From the NCBI RefSeq assembly GCF_020832045.1, contig NZ_JAFIFK010000052.1:1-57915 (forward strand): a stretch of DNA of 57,915 nt, in the 5' to 3' direction. A program made the translations under genes and the position numbers. This DNA comes from Halomonas sp. GTDB lineage: Bacteria; Pseudomonadota; Gammaproteobacteria; Pseudomonadales; Halomonadaceae. The notes under the pieces were generated by a model. That model did not search any database. It worked only from the letters and a program-made list of their open reading frames with translations, and was not told the DNA's origin. This document shows positions 35,288 to 43,799 of the stretch, piece by piece (the first letter of the stretch is position 1; each line of letters begins with the position of its first letter).

Positions 35288-35347
35288 GTCGTAGCAGTTG
35301 GCTGCCACGACGCTTGCCCCATCCGGCCGCCGCCCTCGAGGCGGCGG
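35288..35347 (+). other. Two stable hairpins between narK and nasR
   Basis: GTCGT-A-GCAG-TTGG-CTGC-C-ACGAC (35288-35311) and CCGCCGCC-CTCGA-GGCGGCGG (35327-35347) fill most of the 93-bp gap. Neither has a U-tract. They may reduce transcription or stabilise mRNA between the abundant transporter and the regulator gene. No separate nasR promoter is seen. Confidence 0.4.
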
Positions 35348-35372
35348 TCATCGTGTGAGCATGAGGTGAACC

Positions 35373-36662
35373 ATGACACCTGCCGAACGCCTGCTAATGG
35401 CAGCCAAACGCTGCGAAATCGACGATCTGGAACACCTCACCGCCGCCTGCGACATCGTCGGCGACATCAGTCGTTTCGTCCATGCCCTGCAGAAGGAGCG
35501 CGGCGCCTCGAACGTCTATCTGGCCTCCCAGGGCCGGCGCTTCGCCGAGCGTCGTCACGAGCGTATCGCAGAGTGCCTGGAAACCGAGCGGGCGCTGAGG
35601 AGCAGCCTCGAAGCCTTGGGCGATACCGCCGGGCGCCCTGCCACCAATGCCCGCCTGCTCAAGCGCATCGCCTTCGTCTGGCATGCACTCGACGGGCTGC
35701 AAACGCTGCGCAGCGCGATCGAAGCACTGCAGACCAGTCCGGATAACGCGACGCAGTCTTATAACCAGTTGATCAGCGCACTGCTATCGGTCGTGTTCGA
35801 GGTGGCCGACACCGCCGGCGACCCTGAGGTCACGCTCGCTCTGGTGGCCATCTTTCACCTCATGCAAGGCAAAGAACTGGCCGGCCAGGAGCGTGCCTGC
35901 GGCGCCGCCGGCTTCACCTCCGGAGAGTTCGACGATGCCCACCGCCAGCTGCTGCTGCATCTGATCGACGCCCAGCAGCGCTGCTTCGACATCTGTCTCG
36001 AGTTCACCACTGAAGAGGGCCGTCAGCAGTGGCAGCACGAAATGCCCGCCCGCACCCTGGCCGGTATCCAGCAGCTGCGCGAAATGGCCTGCGGTGACAC
36101 GACGCTGCCAGAGAGCGCCACTACCCTGGGCGAAACCTGGTATGACCTGACCACCCGCCGTATCGATGCCATGCAGCAAGTGGAGGCCTACCTGATTGGA
36201 GAACTGTCAAGCCTGTGTCTGGCCAAGACGCTCGACGCCCGCCGCAGCCTGTCCTGCCAGGGTGATCTGGGCAAACAGCTGGACGAGGCTTCGCCGGGGG
36301 TCTGCCAGCAGTTGGTGGAGCTGTTCGGGGGCAGCGCAACCCAGGAGCTTGGCGAGGTAACCGCCCGCGTGGTGGGCTCTTCGCTCAACCGCTCGCTGGT
36401 AGAGTTGATGCGCGCCCAGGCTGGCCGCCTGGAAAGCCTGAGCGACGAGCTGGAAAACACACGCCGAGCGCTGCGCGAGCGCAAGCTGATCGAGCGCGCC
36501 AAGGGGGTGATCATGACGCACCGGCAAATGACCGAAGAGCAGGCCTATGCCTTCCTGCGCAAGATGGCAATGGATCAAAGCAAGGGCATGGCTGAGATCG
36601 CCCAGACCTTACTCGGCCTGTCCGACATTCTCGCGCCACCCGCCCTGAAAGCGACACCATAG
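35373..36662 (+). CDS. nasR: NasR, nitrate-sensing NIT-ANTAR antiterminator
   Basis: 429 residues. The N-terminal NIT nitrate-sensing domain (about 25-300) contains LQKERGASNVYL with Arg43, matching a nitrate-binding arginine of Klebsiella NasR, and an LTTRRIDAMQQVEAYL segment near 260-275. The C-terminal ANTAR domain (RALRERKLIERAKGVIMTHRQMTEEQAYAFLRKMAMDQSKGMAEIAQTLL, about 365-417) binds hexaloop RNA hairpins and prevents early termination. In Klebsiella NasR controls nasFEDCBA; here nrtABC, the equivalent of nasFED, follows directly and its leader holds matching hairpins. A second matching leader lies at 54708-54828. The ribosome site is GAGGTGA. Confidence 0.95.
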   Translation: MTPAERLLMAAKRCEIDDLEHLTAACDIVGDISRFVHALQKERGASNVYLASQGRRFAERRHERIAECLETERALRSSLEALGDTAGRPATNARLLKRIAFVWHALDGLQTLRSAIEALQTSPDNATQSYNQLISALLSVVFEVADTAGDPEVTLALVAIFHLMQGKELAGQERACGAAGFTSGEFDDAHRQLLLHLIDAQQRCFDICLEFTTEEGRQQWQHEMPARTLAGIQQLREMACGDTTLPESATTLGETWYDLTTRRIDAMQQVEAYLIGELSSLCLAKTLDARRSLSCQGDLGKQLDEASPGVCQQLVELFGGSATQELGEVTARVVGSSLNRSLVELMRAQAGRLESLSDELENTRRALRERKLIERAKGVIMTHRQMTEEQAYAFLRKMAMDQSKGMAEIAQTLLGLSDILAPPALKATP

Positions 36663-36709
36663 CGCCCGCCACAAGCGCGAGCGGCGATGGTGCAACGCAC
36701 AACCGTCAC

Positions 36710-36724
36710 GCACCTTCAGGGCGC
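36710..36724 (+). promoter_or_regulatory. NtrC-like enhancer site upstream of nrtA
   Basis: GCACC-TTCAG-GGCGC differs from the NtrC core GCACC-N5-GGTGC by one base and lies about 115-130 bp upstream of the predicted start. AT-rich sequence at 36764-36800 between it and the promoter includes an ATTCAAGTTATTG stretch one mismatch from the IHF consensus. Confidence 0.5.
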
Positions 36725-36813
36725 TCAGTACGGCGAGTAGTAAATTGACTCGAATCACGCAAAACGATTCAAGTTATTGATATATTTATAATTTTTAAAC
36801 AAAACAGGCGCAA

Positions 36814-36829
36814 TGGCACCCAAGCTGCA
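36814..36829 (+). promoter_or_regulatory. Sigma-54 promoter of nrtABC
   Basis: TGGCACCCAAGCTGCA has the -24 TGGCAC element and a -12 TGCA element with exactly 10 nt between GG and GC. Start of transcription is expected near 36840, just before the first hexaloop hairpin. Klebsiella nasF is also transcribed from a sigma-54, NtrC-dependent promoter. Confidence 0.75.
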
Positions 36830-36842
36830 ACGGCTGATCGTC

Positions 36843-36952
36843 CGCTGAGTCAACGACGGTTCAGCGCTTCCATGCAGCATCAGGACCAGACAACGGCGTC
36901 TGCCCGGATTCCCATGACATCGTCATGCGAATCAGGGCAGGCGCCGTTTTTT
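36843..36952 (+). promoter_or_regulatory. NasR-responsive antitermination leader of nrtABC
   Basis: P1 (36843-36866) is a 9-bp stem, two pairs being G-U, with hexaloop AACGAC. P2 (36887-36902) is CAGAC-AACGGC-GTCTG. Both loops have A1 and G4, the ANTAR recognition pattern. The terminator (36892-36952) pairs AACGGCGTCTGCCC with GGGCAGGCGCCGTT over 14 bp (one G-U) and ends in UUUUUU. Its 5' arm is made of the P2 loop and 3' arm, so P2 and the terminator exclude each other. Binding of nitrate-activated NasR to P1-P2 would therefore allow readthrough into nrtA. Confidence 0.85.
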
Positions 36953-36986
36953 CTCATGGTCAGCCACTTCCTCTGGGAGCCATACA

Positions 36987-38288
36987 ATGAACAAGACACG
37001 CAAGGGCCATACACTCGACCGGCGCCGTTTTCTCAAGCAGACAGCCAGCCTCGTGGGCGGTACCGCCCTGCTCAGCAGCCTACCGGCCAGCTGGGCCTTC
37101 GCCAGCGGCAAACCGGAAACCACCTCGGCCAAGCTCGGCTTCATTGCCCTGACCGATGCCGCTCCGCTGTTCGTCGCGGTGGAAAAAGGTTTCTTCGCCG
37201 CCCACGGCATGAGTGACGTGGAGGTACTCAAGCAGTCCTCCTGGGGTACCACCCGAGACAATCTGGTGCTCGGCTCGCAGCGCAACGGCATCGATGGCGC
37301 CCACATTCTCACGCCCATGCCCTACCTGATGAGCGCCGGCGCCATTACCCCGAACAACCAGCCGGTGCCCATGAGCGTGCTGGCGCGTCTCAATCTCAAC
37401 GGCCAGTGTATTTCGGTCGGCAGCGAGCACGCCGACCTCGAGGTACGTCTCGATACCAGCGAGTTCGCCCAGGCGATCGCCGCCAAACGTAGCGGCGGCG
37501 ACGCAGTAAACGCCGCCATGACCTTTCCCGGCGGCACCCACGACATGTGGATTCGCTACTGGATGGCTGCCGGCGGCATCGACCCAAATCGTGACATCTC
37601 CACCATTACCGTGCCCCCCGCGCAGATGGTGGCCAACATGCGTGTCGGCAGCATGGACACCTTCTGCGTCTGTGAGCCGTGGAACCATCAGCTGGTCAAT
37701 CAGGGCATCGGCTACACCGCCAACACCACCGGCGAGCTGTGGAACGACCATCCCGAGAAGGCGTTTGCCATGCGCTCCGACTATGTCGAGGCCAACCCCA
37801 ACGCCACCAAGGCACTGATGATGGCGATCATGGAGGCGCAGATGTGGTGCGAAGACCCAGCCAACCACGAGGAGATGGCTCAGATCTGCTCCCGTCGGCG
37901 CTGGATCCACGCCCCCTATGCCGACCTCATCGATCGTATTCAGGGCAACTTCGATTTCGGCACCGGCCTGGTGATCGAGGACCATCCGCAGATGATGCGT
38001 TACTGGAAGCATCATGCCTCCTACCCGTTCAAGAGCCACGACCTGTGGTTTCTCACCGAGAACAAGCGCTGGGGCTATCTACCCCAGGATTTCGACAGCC
38101 AGGCGCTTATCGAGCAGGTCAATCGTGAGGATTTATGGCGTGAAGCAGCCGCGGCCCTCGGCATCGACGCCGCCGACATTCCCGACTCCACCTCACGCGG
38201 CGTGGAAACCTTCTTCGACGGCAAGACCTTCGATCCCGAAGACCCCCAGGCCTATCTCGACAGCCTCGAAATCAAGCGGCTCGCCTGA
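36987..38288 (+). CDS. nrtA: Nitrate ABC transporter substrate-binding protein (NrtA/NasF)
   Basis: 433 residues. The N-terminus LDRRRFLKQTASLVGGTALLSSLPASWAFA is a twin-arginine signal. The CmpA/NrtA fold follows with KLGFIALTDAAPLFVAVEKGFF, VLKQSSWGTTRDNL, GAHILTPMPYLMSAG, PGGTHDMWIRYWMAAGGI, and a C-terminal stretch DHPQMMRYWKHHASYPFKSHDLWFLTENKRWG characteristic of nitrate binders. It captures nitrate in the periplasm for NrtBC. It is the first gene after the NasR-responsive leader. Confidence 0.93.
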   Translation: MNKTRKGHTLDRRRFLKQTASLVGGTALLSSLPASWAFASGKPETTSAKLGFIALTDAAPLFVAVEKGFFAAHGMSDVEVLKQSSWGTTRDNLVLGSQRNGIDGAHILTPMPYLMSAGAITPNNQPVPMSVLARLNLNGQCISVGSEHADLEVRLDTSEFAQAIAAKRSGGDAVNAAMTFPGGTHDMWIRYWMAAGGIDPNRDISTITVPPAQMVANMRVGSMDTFCVCEPWNHQLVNQGIGYTANTTGELWNDHPEKAFAMRSDYVEANPNATKALMMAIMEAQMWCEDPANHEEMAQICSRRRWIHAPYADLIDRIQGNFDFGTGLVIEDHPQMMRYWKHHASYPFKSHDLWFLTENKRWGYLPQDFDSQALIEQVNREDLWREAAAALGIDAADIPDSTSRGVETFFDGKTFDPEDPQAYLDSLEIKRLA

Positions 38289-38323
38289 AGCGCCTACGCA
38301 CCGCATAGGAAGGAGACAATATC

Positions 38324-39178
38324 ATGAGCACAGTGCAACGTAGCGACAGCATGTCCCGCTCGGCTCGGCTCGGCTGGATGCCCGACCTCGGCAGCCTGCA
38401 GCACCTGCTGATTCAGAAAGTAGTGCCACCGGTGGTCATCATGGCCTTGTTGATCGCCGTATGGGAGATCCTCTGCTCGACTCCGGGCGCCGCCTTGCCG
38501 GCTCCTTCCCAGGTGCTGCGCGATACCTGGGATCTGATCGTCAATCCCTTCTACGACTACGGCGGCAACGACGTGGGCATGGCTTGGCAGATCCTCGCCA
38601 GCCTCGAGCGGGTGGCATATGGCTACTCATTGGCAGTGGTCGCCGGTATCAGCCTGGGCGTGCTGGTCGGCCAATCGACCTGGGCCATGCGTGGCCTCGA
38701 CCCCGTCTTTCAGGTGCTGCGCACCGTTCCGCCGCTGGCCTGGCTGCCGATCTCGCTGGCCGGCTTCCAGGACAGCGCTCCCTCGGCGATCTTCGTGATC
38801 TTCATCACCGCCATCTGGCCGATCATCATCAACACCTCGGTGGGGGTACGCAACATCCCCGAGGACTACCGCAACGTGGCCCGGGTGCTGCGCCTCAACG
38901 GCTATGAGTACTTCACCCGCATCATGCTGCCCGCCGCCGCCCCGTACATCTTCTCGGGGCTACGCATCGGCGTCGGCCTGTCGTGGCTGGCCATCGTCGC
39001 CGCCGAGATGCTGATTGGCGGCGTGGGTATCGGCTTCTTCATCTGGGACGCCTGGAACGCCTCGATGATCAGCGACATCGTGCTCGCCCTGATCTACGTC
39101 GGCATCGTCGGCTTCGCCCTCGACCGCCTGGTCGCCTTCATCGGCAATCGCGTCACCCGCGGCACCGCCCAAGGCTGA
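38324..39178 (+). CDS. nrtB: Nitrate ABC transporter permease (NrtB/NasE)
   Basis: 284 residues with about six membrane helices. The EAA loop is seen as NTSVGVRNIPEDYRNVARVLRLNGYEYFTRIMLPAAAPYIFSGLRIG. GVGIGFFIWDAWNASMISDIVLALIYVGIVGFALDRL is typical of the nitrate/sulfonate/taurine permease group. It forms the membrane channel of the NrtABC importer. A GGAAGGAGA ribosome site precedes the ATG; the stop is 11 bp before nrtC. Confidence 0.92.
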   Translation: MSTVQRSDSMSRSARLGWMPDLGSLQHLLIQKVVPPVVIMALLIAVWEILCSTPGAALPAPSQVLRDTWDLIVNPFYDYGGNDVGMAWQILASLERVAYGYSLAVVAGISLGVLVGQSTWAMRGLDPVFQVLRTVPPLAWLPISLAGFQDSAPSAIFVIFITAIWPIIINTSVGVRNIPEDYRNVARVLRLNGYEYFTRIMLPAAAPYIFSGLRIGVGLSWLAIVAAEMLIGGVGIGFFIWDAWNASMISDIVLALIYVGIVGFALDRLVAFIGNRVTRGTAQG

Positions 39179-39189
39179 GGAGAAAGAAC

Positions 39190-40038
39190 ATGAGCAACCG
39201 TTATCTGAGCATCGAGAACGTCGACATGACCTTCCATGGCAAGGGGGTGGAAACCCAAGTGCTCAAGAGCATCGACCTGACCGTGGAGCGTGGCGAATAC
39301 ATCTCCATCATCGGCCACTCCGGCTGCGGCAAGTCCACCCTGCTCAACATCGTCGCCGGACTCATCGAATCCACTTCCGGTGCGGTGATCCTCGACGGCA
39401 AGGAGGTCAACTCGCCGGGGCCCGACCGCAGCGTGGTGTTCCAGAACCACTCGCTACTGCCCTGGCTCACCGTCTATGAGAACGTGGCCCTGGCGGTGAA
39501 CAAGACCTGTGCGCGCACCAAGAACAAGGCCGAGCGCCACGAGTGGATCGTCAAGAACCTGGAGATGGTGGGCATGGGCCATGCGCTGGCCAAACGCCCG
39601 GCGGAGATTTCCGGCGGCATGAAACAGCGCGTGGGCATCGCCCGAGCACTCGCCATGGAGCCCAAGGTCCTGCTCCTCGACGAACCCTTCGGCGCTCTCG
39701 ACGCTCTGACCCGGGCTCATCTGCAGGAGGAGGTGATGCGCATTCAGGACGAACTGGGCAACACCGTGATCATGATCACCCACGACGTCGACGAGGCGGT
39801 GCTACTCTCGGACCGCATCGTGATGATGACCAACGGCCCCTCGGCGCGCATCGGCGAGATACTCGATATCGACCTGCCACGCCCCCGCGACCGCATCGCC
39901 CTGGCCGACGACCCGCGCTACAACCACTACCGCCAGGAAGTGCTGCGTTTCCTCTACGAGAAGCAGCGCAAGGTGGAAAGCCTGGCCCAGCGGCGCAGCG
40001 CCGCCAAGCAGCCGACAAAGGTCAAGGCCCAGGCGTAA
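39190..40038 (+). CDS. nrtC: Nitrate ABC transporter ATP-binding protein (NrtC or NrtD/NasD type)
   Basis: 282 residues. Walker A IIGHSGCGKSTLL, Q-loop VVFQNHSLLPWLTVYENV, signature EISGGMKQRVGIARAL, Walker B KVLLLDEPFGALD and the switch histidine ITHDVDEAV are intact. It lacks the C-terminal NrtA-like domain found in cyanobacterial NrtC, so it is of the NrtD/NasD length. The frame runs open upstream from 38983 inside nrtB; the ATG at 39190 with AGGAGAAAG is the real start. A terminator follows. Confidence 0.93.
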   Translation: MSNRYLSIENVDMTFHGKGVETQVLKSIDLTVERGEYISIIGHSGCGKSTLLNIVAGLIESTSGAVILDGKEVNSPGPDRSVVFQNHSLLPWLTVYENVALAVNKTCARTKNKAERHEWIVKNLEMVGMGHALAKRPAEISGGMKQRVGIARALAMEPKVLLLDEPFGALDALTRAHLQEEVMRIQDELGNTVIMITHDVDEAVLLSDRIVMMTNGPSARIGEILDIDLPRPRDRIALADDPRYNHYRQEVLRFLYEKQRKVESLAQRRSAAKQPTKVKAQA

Positions 40039-40057
40039 TGCCGACCGACGTAACAGC

Positions 40058-40082
40058 AGGCCACCTACGGGTGGCCTTTTCC
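40058..40082 (+). terminator. Intrinsic terminator after nrtC
   Basis: Stem AGGCCACC / GGTGGCCT with loop TACG, followed by UUUUCCUU, 20 bp after the stop codon. It separates the nitrate operon from the convergent AtuA-family genes. Confidence 0.85.
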
Positions 40083-40089
40083 TTGGTCG

Positions 40090-40452
40090 TCACTCACCCT
40101 TGAGCGTTACGCTCATGCCCAGCAGCAAATAAGAGAGCGTCTTGCCGTGGCCATCCAGATTCAGTGCACCGTTGACGCCACCCTGCAGCACGTCGTCGAT
40201 AACCAGATTCATCCCCGAAAGGCTCGGCATCAGGTAGCGGCGAACGCCACTGGCGCCGCGGTGCGCGAACAGCGTCAGCACTCGCTCCTCGGTGACCTGC
40301 TCTACCAGCGTTTCGTAGTGGCGAGGATCGTAGGCGAATAGCGCCAGATTGAGTCGGTCGCCCTTGTCGCCGGCACGGGCATGGGCCAGACGATGAAGGG
40401 GCATCGAGCCCTCCAAAGGGCTTGCGCCCAGGTTCGCTTCAACGTGTGCCAT
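40090..40452 (-). CDS. AtuA-related small protein
   Basis: 120 residues from MAHVEANLGASPLEG at 40452; upstream in-frame codons lie inside the AtuA gene. The segments PLHRLAHARAGDKGDRLNLALFAYDP, FAHRGASGVRRYLMPSLSGMNLVIDDVLQGGVNGALNLDGHGKTLSYLLLGM match the small protein usually found beside AtuA-type DUF1446 proteins or fused to them. It probably works with the larger partner, whose 3' end it overlaps by 14 bp. The reaction is unknown; acyclic terpene (citronellol/geranyl) breakdown is the name-giving context only. Confidence 0.8.
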   Translation of the reverse strand: MAHVEANLGASPLEGSMPLHRLAHARAGDKGDRLNLALFAYDPRHYETLVEQVTEERVLTLFAHRGASGVRRYLMPSLSGMNLVIDDVLQGGVNGALNLDGHGKTLSYLLLGMSVTLKGE

Positions 40453-41857
40453 GGGCGACCCTCCTCTCGTTGGCCATCTTCGTCTCGAAAAGAGTGGTAT
40501 CGAACAGCGTGGCGAAGGTTTCCACGTCGCTGCGTTTGACCAGGTAGGAAGCCGTGCATACCCGCCGCTGGAACTGGCGACGCACCCCGCCGCCCCCTGC
40601 CGGGCCGGCGCAGTAGAGCGCCAACAGCTCCTGGGTGGCACGTTCCACCCAGCGCCGCTCGGCGTGCTCCACGGCCAGTCGCAGTCGGTAGTCGCTGCCG
40701 GCCGAGGATGGCGCCGTACTCTGCAGATCGCCGGCGTCGCTGTCGAAAACGCTGGCGTGCCCGACGATATCCAGCCGCGAGCGCAGCTCAGGCGGCGCCC
40801 GGAACGTCAGCCGCTCGCGCAATATCTCGGCAGCCAATTGCGCCCGTGCCAGCGCATTGGGCCCGGCGTAGGAAATCTCCGCCTCGCCCTGCCAACCGCC
40901 TTCGTAGCACACGGTGGTCTTGAGCCGTTGCGGCGCAGGCTTGCCGCGAATGCCGCTCACCGCTACCCGGTCGCGACCGATCTCTTCCACCCGCACGGCG
41001 GAAAGATCCACCACCACATCGGGGGTAAGGTAGTTGGCCGGGTCGTGCACCTCGTAGAGCAGCTGCTCCTTGACCGTACGCTCGGTGACCATGCCACCGG
41101 TTCCGGCTGGCTTAGTCACTACCAGGCTGCCATCCTCTTCCACTTCGATGATCGGATAGCCGACCCGCGCCAGGCCCGGCACTTCCTTGCAGCCGGGGTC
41201 GGCAAAGTAGCCCCCGCTGACCTGGGCGCCGCACTCACCCAGATGTCCGGCCATCATGCCCGCGGCCAGGCGGTCCCAGTCGTTCCACGCCCAGCCGAAA
41301 TGGTGCACCAGAGGCGCCAGGAACAGCGCCGGGTCGGCCACTCGGCCGGAAACCACTACCTCGGCGCCGAGTTCGAGCGCCTCGACCAGGGGCGCCGCCC
41401 CCAGATACACGTTGGCCGAAATCAACGCCTCCTCGCCCGGCAGCTCACGGTTTTCCGCTTCCCAGCGCTGCAAGTCCAGCTCACCGAGGCGGGCTCGAAT
41501 GTCATCGCCATGTATCCGGCCGATACTCGCCCCGCCCCGCTGCGAGCGAGCTGCCAATTCCGCCACCACCCGACAGGCGCCGTCCGGGTTGGCCGCGCCG
41601 AAGTTACCTAGAATGGCGATGCCATGGCGCAGGCAGTCGTCGAGTACCGGCGAGAGCAGCTCTTCCAGTAGCGGCTCGTAGCCCGCCGCAGGGTCGTCAC
41701 GCATGGTGCGATGAGCGGCCGCCAGGGTACGCTCCCCCAGGGTCTCGAAGAGCAAGGCGGCCGGCTGGCCGCGGCGGATCAGCTCGGCCACTACCGGGAT
41801 CGCCGCATCGGTACGATCGCCGGAGAAGCCGGCCCCGCTGCCCAACAGGAAGGTCAT
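40439..41857 (-). CDS. AtuA family protein (DUF1446)
   Basis: 472 residues. LLGSGAGFSGDRTDAAIPVVAEL at the start and ILGNFGAANPDGACRVVAELA, ISANVYLGAAPLVEALELGAEVVVSGRVADPALFLAPLVHHFGW, GHLGECGAQVSGGYFADPG and KPAGTGGMVTERTVKEQLLYEVHDPANYLTPDVVVDL are the conserved DUF1446 blocks. AtuA is needed for acyclic terpene use in Pseudomonas, but its biochemistry is unclear. Here it follows a TAXI-TRAP transporter with a 4-bp overlap, so it likely handles an imported organic acid. No acyl-CoA carboxylase genes (atuCF) are nearby, which argues against a terpene pathway. Confidence 0.83.
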   Translation of the reverse strand: MTFLLGSGAGFSGDRTDAAIPVVAELIRRGQPAALLFETLGERTLAAAHRTMRDDPAAGYEPLLEELLSPVLDDCLRHGIAILGNFGAANPDGACRVVAELAARSQRGGASIGRIHGDDIRARLGELDLQRWEAENRELPGEEALISANVYLGAAPLVEALELGAEVVVSGRVADPALFLAPLVHHFGWAWNDWDRLAAGMMAGHLGECGAQVSGGYFADPGCKEVPGLARVGYPIIEVEEDGSLVVTKPAGTGGMVTERTVKEQLLYEVHDPANYLTPDVVVDLSAVRVEEIGRDRVAVSGIRGKPAPQRLKTTVCYEGGWQGEAEISYAGPNALARAQLAAEILRERLTFRAPPELRSRLDIVGHASVFDSDAGDLQSTAPSSAGSDYRLRLAVEHAERRWVERATQELLALYCAGPAGGGGVRRQFQRRVCTASYLVKRSDVETFATLFDTTLFETKMANERRVAHGTR

Positions 41858-43781
41858 GAGTGGGTCTCCTTGGCAGGCATGGCTTGGGCGCTCGGTGTCT
41901 TTCCGGCGTAAGTCTGCTCGCGGCTTGTCTCGGCAGGCAGGCGCTGGCGGCGCCGGGCGTAGAGCGCCACCAGTACAAGCAATGCCCCGGCCGTCGTCAG
42001 CCAGCCGGGAATGAGCGCCAGACCCACCACCAGTACGAGCCCGACCACGTCCAGCAGTCGGTTACCGGTGATCGCCACTCGCGACATCAGCGAGGCGAAG
42101 GCGAGCACGAAGACCACGCCCTGGGAGCTGGCCAGCAGAATATCGACCGCACTGCCGAAGCCCGCCAGCGCGGGGTAGATCAGCAGCAGGAACGGAATCA
42201 CGTAGATAGCCGCCGCCAGGCGCACCGCCTCCCCCGCTGCCGGCAGCCAATTGGTGCCGGCGATGCCCGCCGCAACGAATACCGCCACGCACACCGGCGG
42301 CGTGATCACCGACAGGGTGGCGAAGTAGAACACGAACAGGTGGGCGATCAGCGGCTCGACGCCGATGCTGGTGAGCGCCGGCGCCAGCACCGAGGCCACC
42401 AGCACGTAGGCTGCCGTAGTGGGAATGCCCATGCCCAGGATCAGACACACGCCGCCAACGATGAAGGCCACCAGGAACAGCGACTCGCCGCCCACATTGA
42501 CGATCAGGCTGGCCAGCGTCACGCCGATGCCGGTCATACCGATCATTGCCACCAGCATCTGCGCCCCGGCCAGCAGTACGCCGATGATCACCATGCCCTT
42601 TCCGGCATCGATCAGCCCCGCAAGCAGCTTGCCGGCGATCTCGCGAAGCGGCCTGCGCGCCAGCAAGGCGAAGGGCACGAAGGTCAGCACCGTCATCAGG
42701 ATGCCGTAGAAGGCCGACATCTGGATCGAACGTCCCGACAACACGCCGTAGAAGAGCCCGCCCAGCGCCGCCAGGATCGGTATGATTCGTTCCGGACGCA
42801 GCACCTCGGGCCAGCTCGGCAGCTCATCATCGGGCACCACCTGCAGGTTGCGGCGGCGCGCCACCAGGTGAATGGTCAGGAACACGCCGAGATAGAACAG
42901 GATGGCCGGCAGCAGTGCAGCGAGTGCGATACGCAGATAACTCTCGCCGAGAATCTCGGCCATGATGAAGGCCGCGGCGCCCAGAATCGGCGGCGCGATC
43001 TGGCCACCGGTGGAAGCCACCGCCTCCACCCCCGAAGCGAAGGGTGCCGGGTACTTGAGTCGCTTCATCATCGGAATGGTGAAGTTGCCTGTCGTCGCCA
43101 CGTTGGCCACGGCGCTGCCGCTCACCATGCCGAACAGCCCCGAGGCCACGGTGGCCACCTTGGCGGCGCCGCCCGGCGAGGGGCCACTGATGCGCAGCGC
43201 CAGGTCCATGAAGGTCTGGCCGCCGCCGGTGTGCAGCAGCAGGCAGCCGAACAGAACGAAGGCGGCAATGGTGGTGGCGGCCACGCCCACCAGCATGCCC
43301 CACACCCCCAGATCGCCGAGATAGAGCGTTTCGGTGATGTAGTAGAGATCGAAGCCGCGATGCCCCAGCGGCCCGGGAATGGCCGCCCCGAGCCAGGCAT
43401 AAGCCAGCCCCGCCAACACCAGCAGCGGGAAGATCACGCCGATGGCGCGCCGGGAGAGCTCCAGTACCGCCACCAGCAGCACGCCGGTGAACAGCATGTC
43501 CCGCGGCGTGGCCCAGGGCAGCTCGACGAGAATCCGCTCATGGTTCGTCGCCACGTAGCCGCAGGCCAGCACCACGCCGACGGCAAGCGTCAGGTCGACG
43601 CCAAGCCCCAGCGGGCGCCAGCGCTTGCCGGCACCCAGCGGATAGAGCGTGAACCCCAGCAGGATTACCAGCGCAAGAAAGATACTCCGCTGAATCAGAC
43701 TCTCGAAGGGGCCGGTCGCCGAGGTGTAGAGGATCAGCCCCCCAGTGCGAGGGCCAGCAGCTTGGTCATATGCTCGCGCAT
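41854..43781 (-). CDS. TRAP 4TM/12TM fusion permease (TAXI type) with an apparent frameshift
   Basis: The downstream open part encodes a fused DctQM permease: GMVSGSAVANVATTGNFTIPMMKRLKYP, VEAVASTGGQIAPPILGAAAFIMAE and LGMGIPTTAAYVLVASVLAPAL. The only in-frame starts for this part are GTG codons at 43575, inside a membrane helix. A good ATG with ribosome site GAAGGTGA lies at 43781, 19 bp after the TAXI gene, but its frame stops at 43734-43736. Shifting frame at the run of six C (43738-43743) joins MREHMTKLLALALG to GLILYTSATGPFESLIQRSIFLALVILLGF, a proper family N-terminus. So one base is missing or two are extra: a sequencing error, a mutation or a slippage site. Confidence 0.8.
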
Positions 43782-43799
43782 GGCAATCACCTTCGACGG

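Noticed and set aside
36690..36714. GGTGC...GCACC pair upstream of nrtA as an NtrC site
   Set aside because: The half-sites face outward, opposite to the NtrC dyad; the inward-facing GCACC-N5-GGCGC just after it fits better.
36781..36800. TATAAT at 36787-36792 as a sigma-70 promoter of nrtA
   Set aside because: No -35 element sits at the right distance, whereas a sigma-54 promoter with exact spacing lies just downstream. The AT-rich stretch fits a bend or IHF site better.
40439..41857. Acyclic terpene degradation pathway
   Set aside because: Only the AtuA pair is present; the acyl-CoA carboxylase and hydratase genes of that pathway are absent from the neighbourhood.
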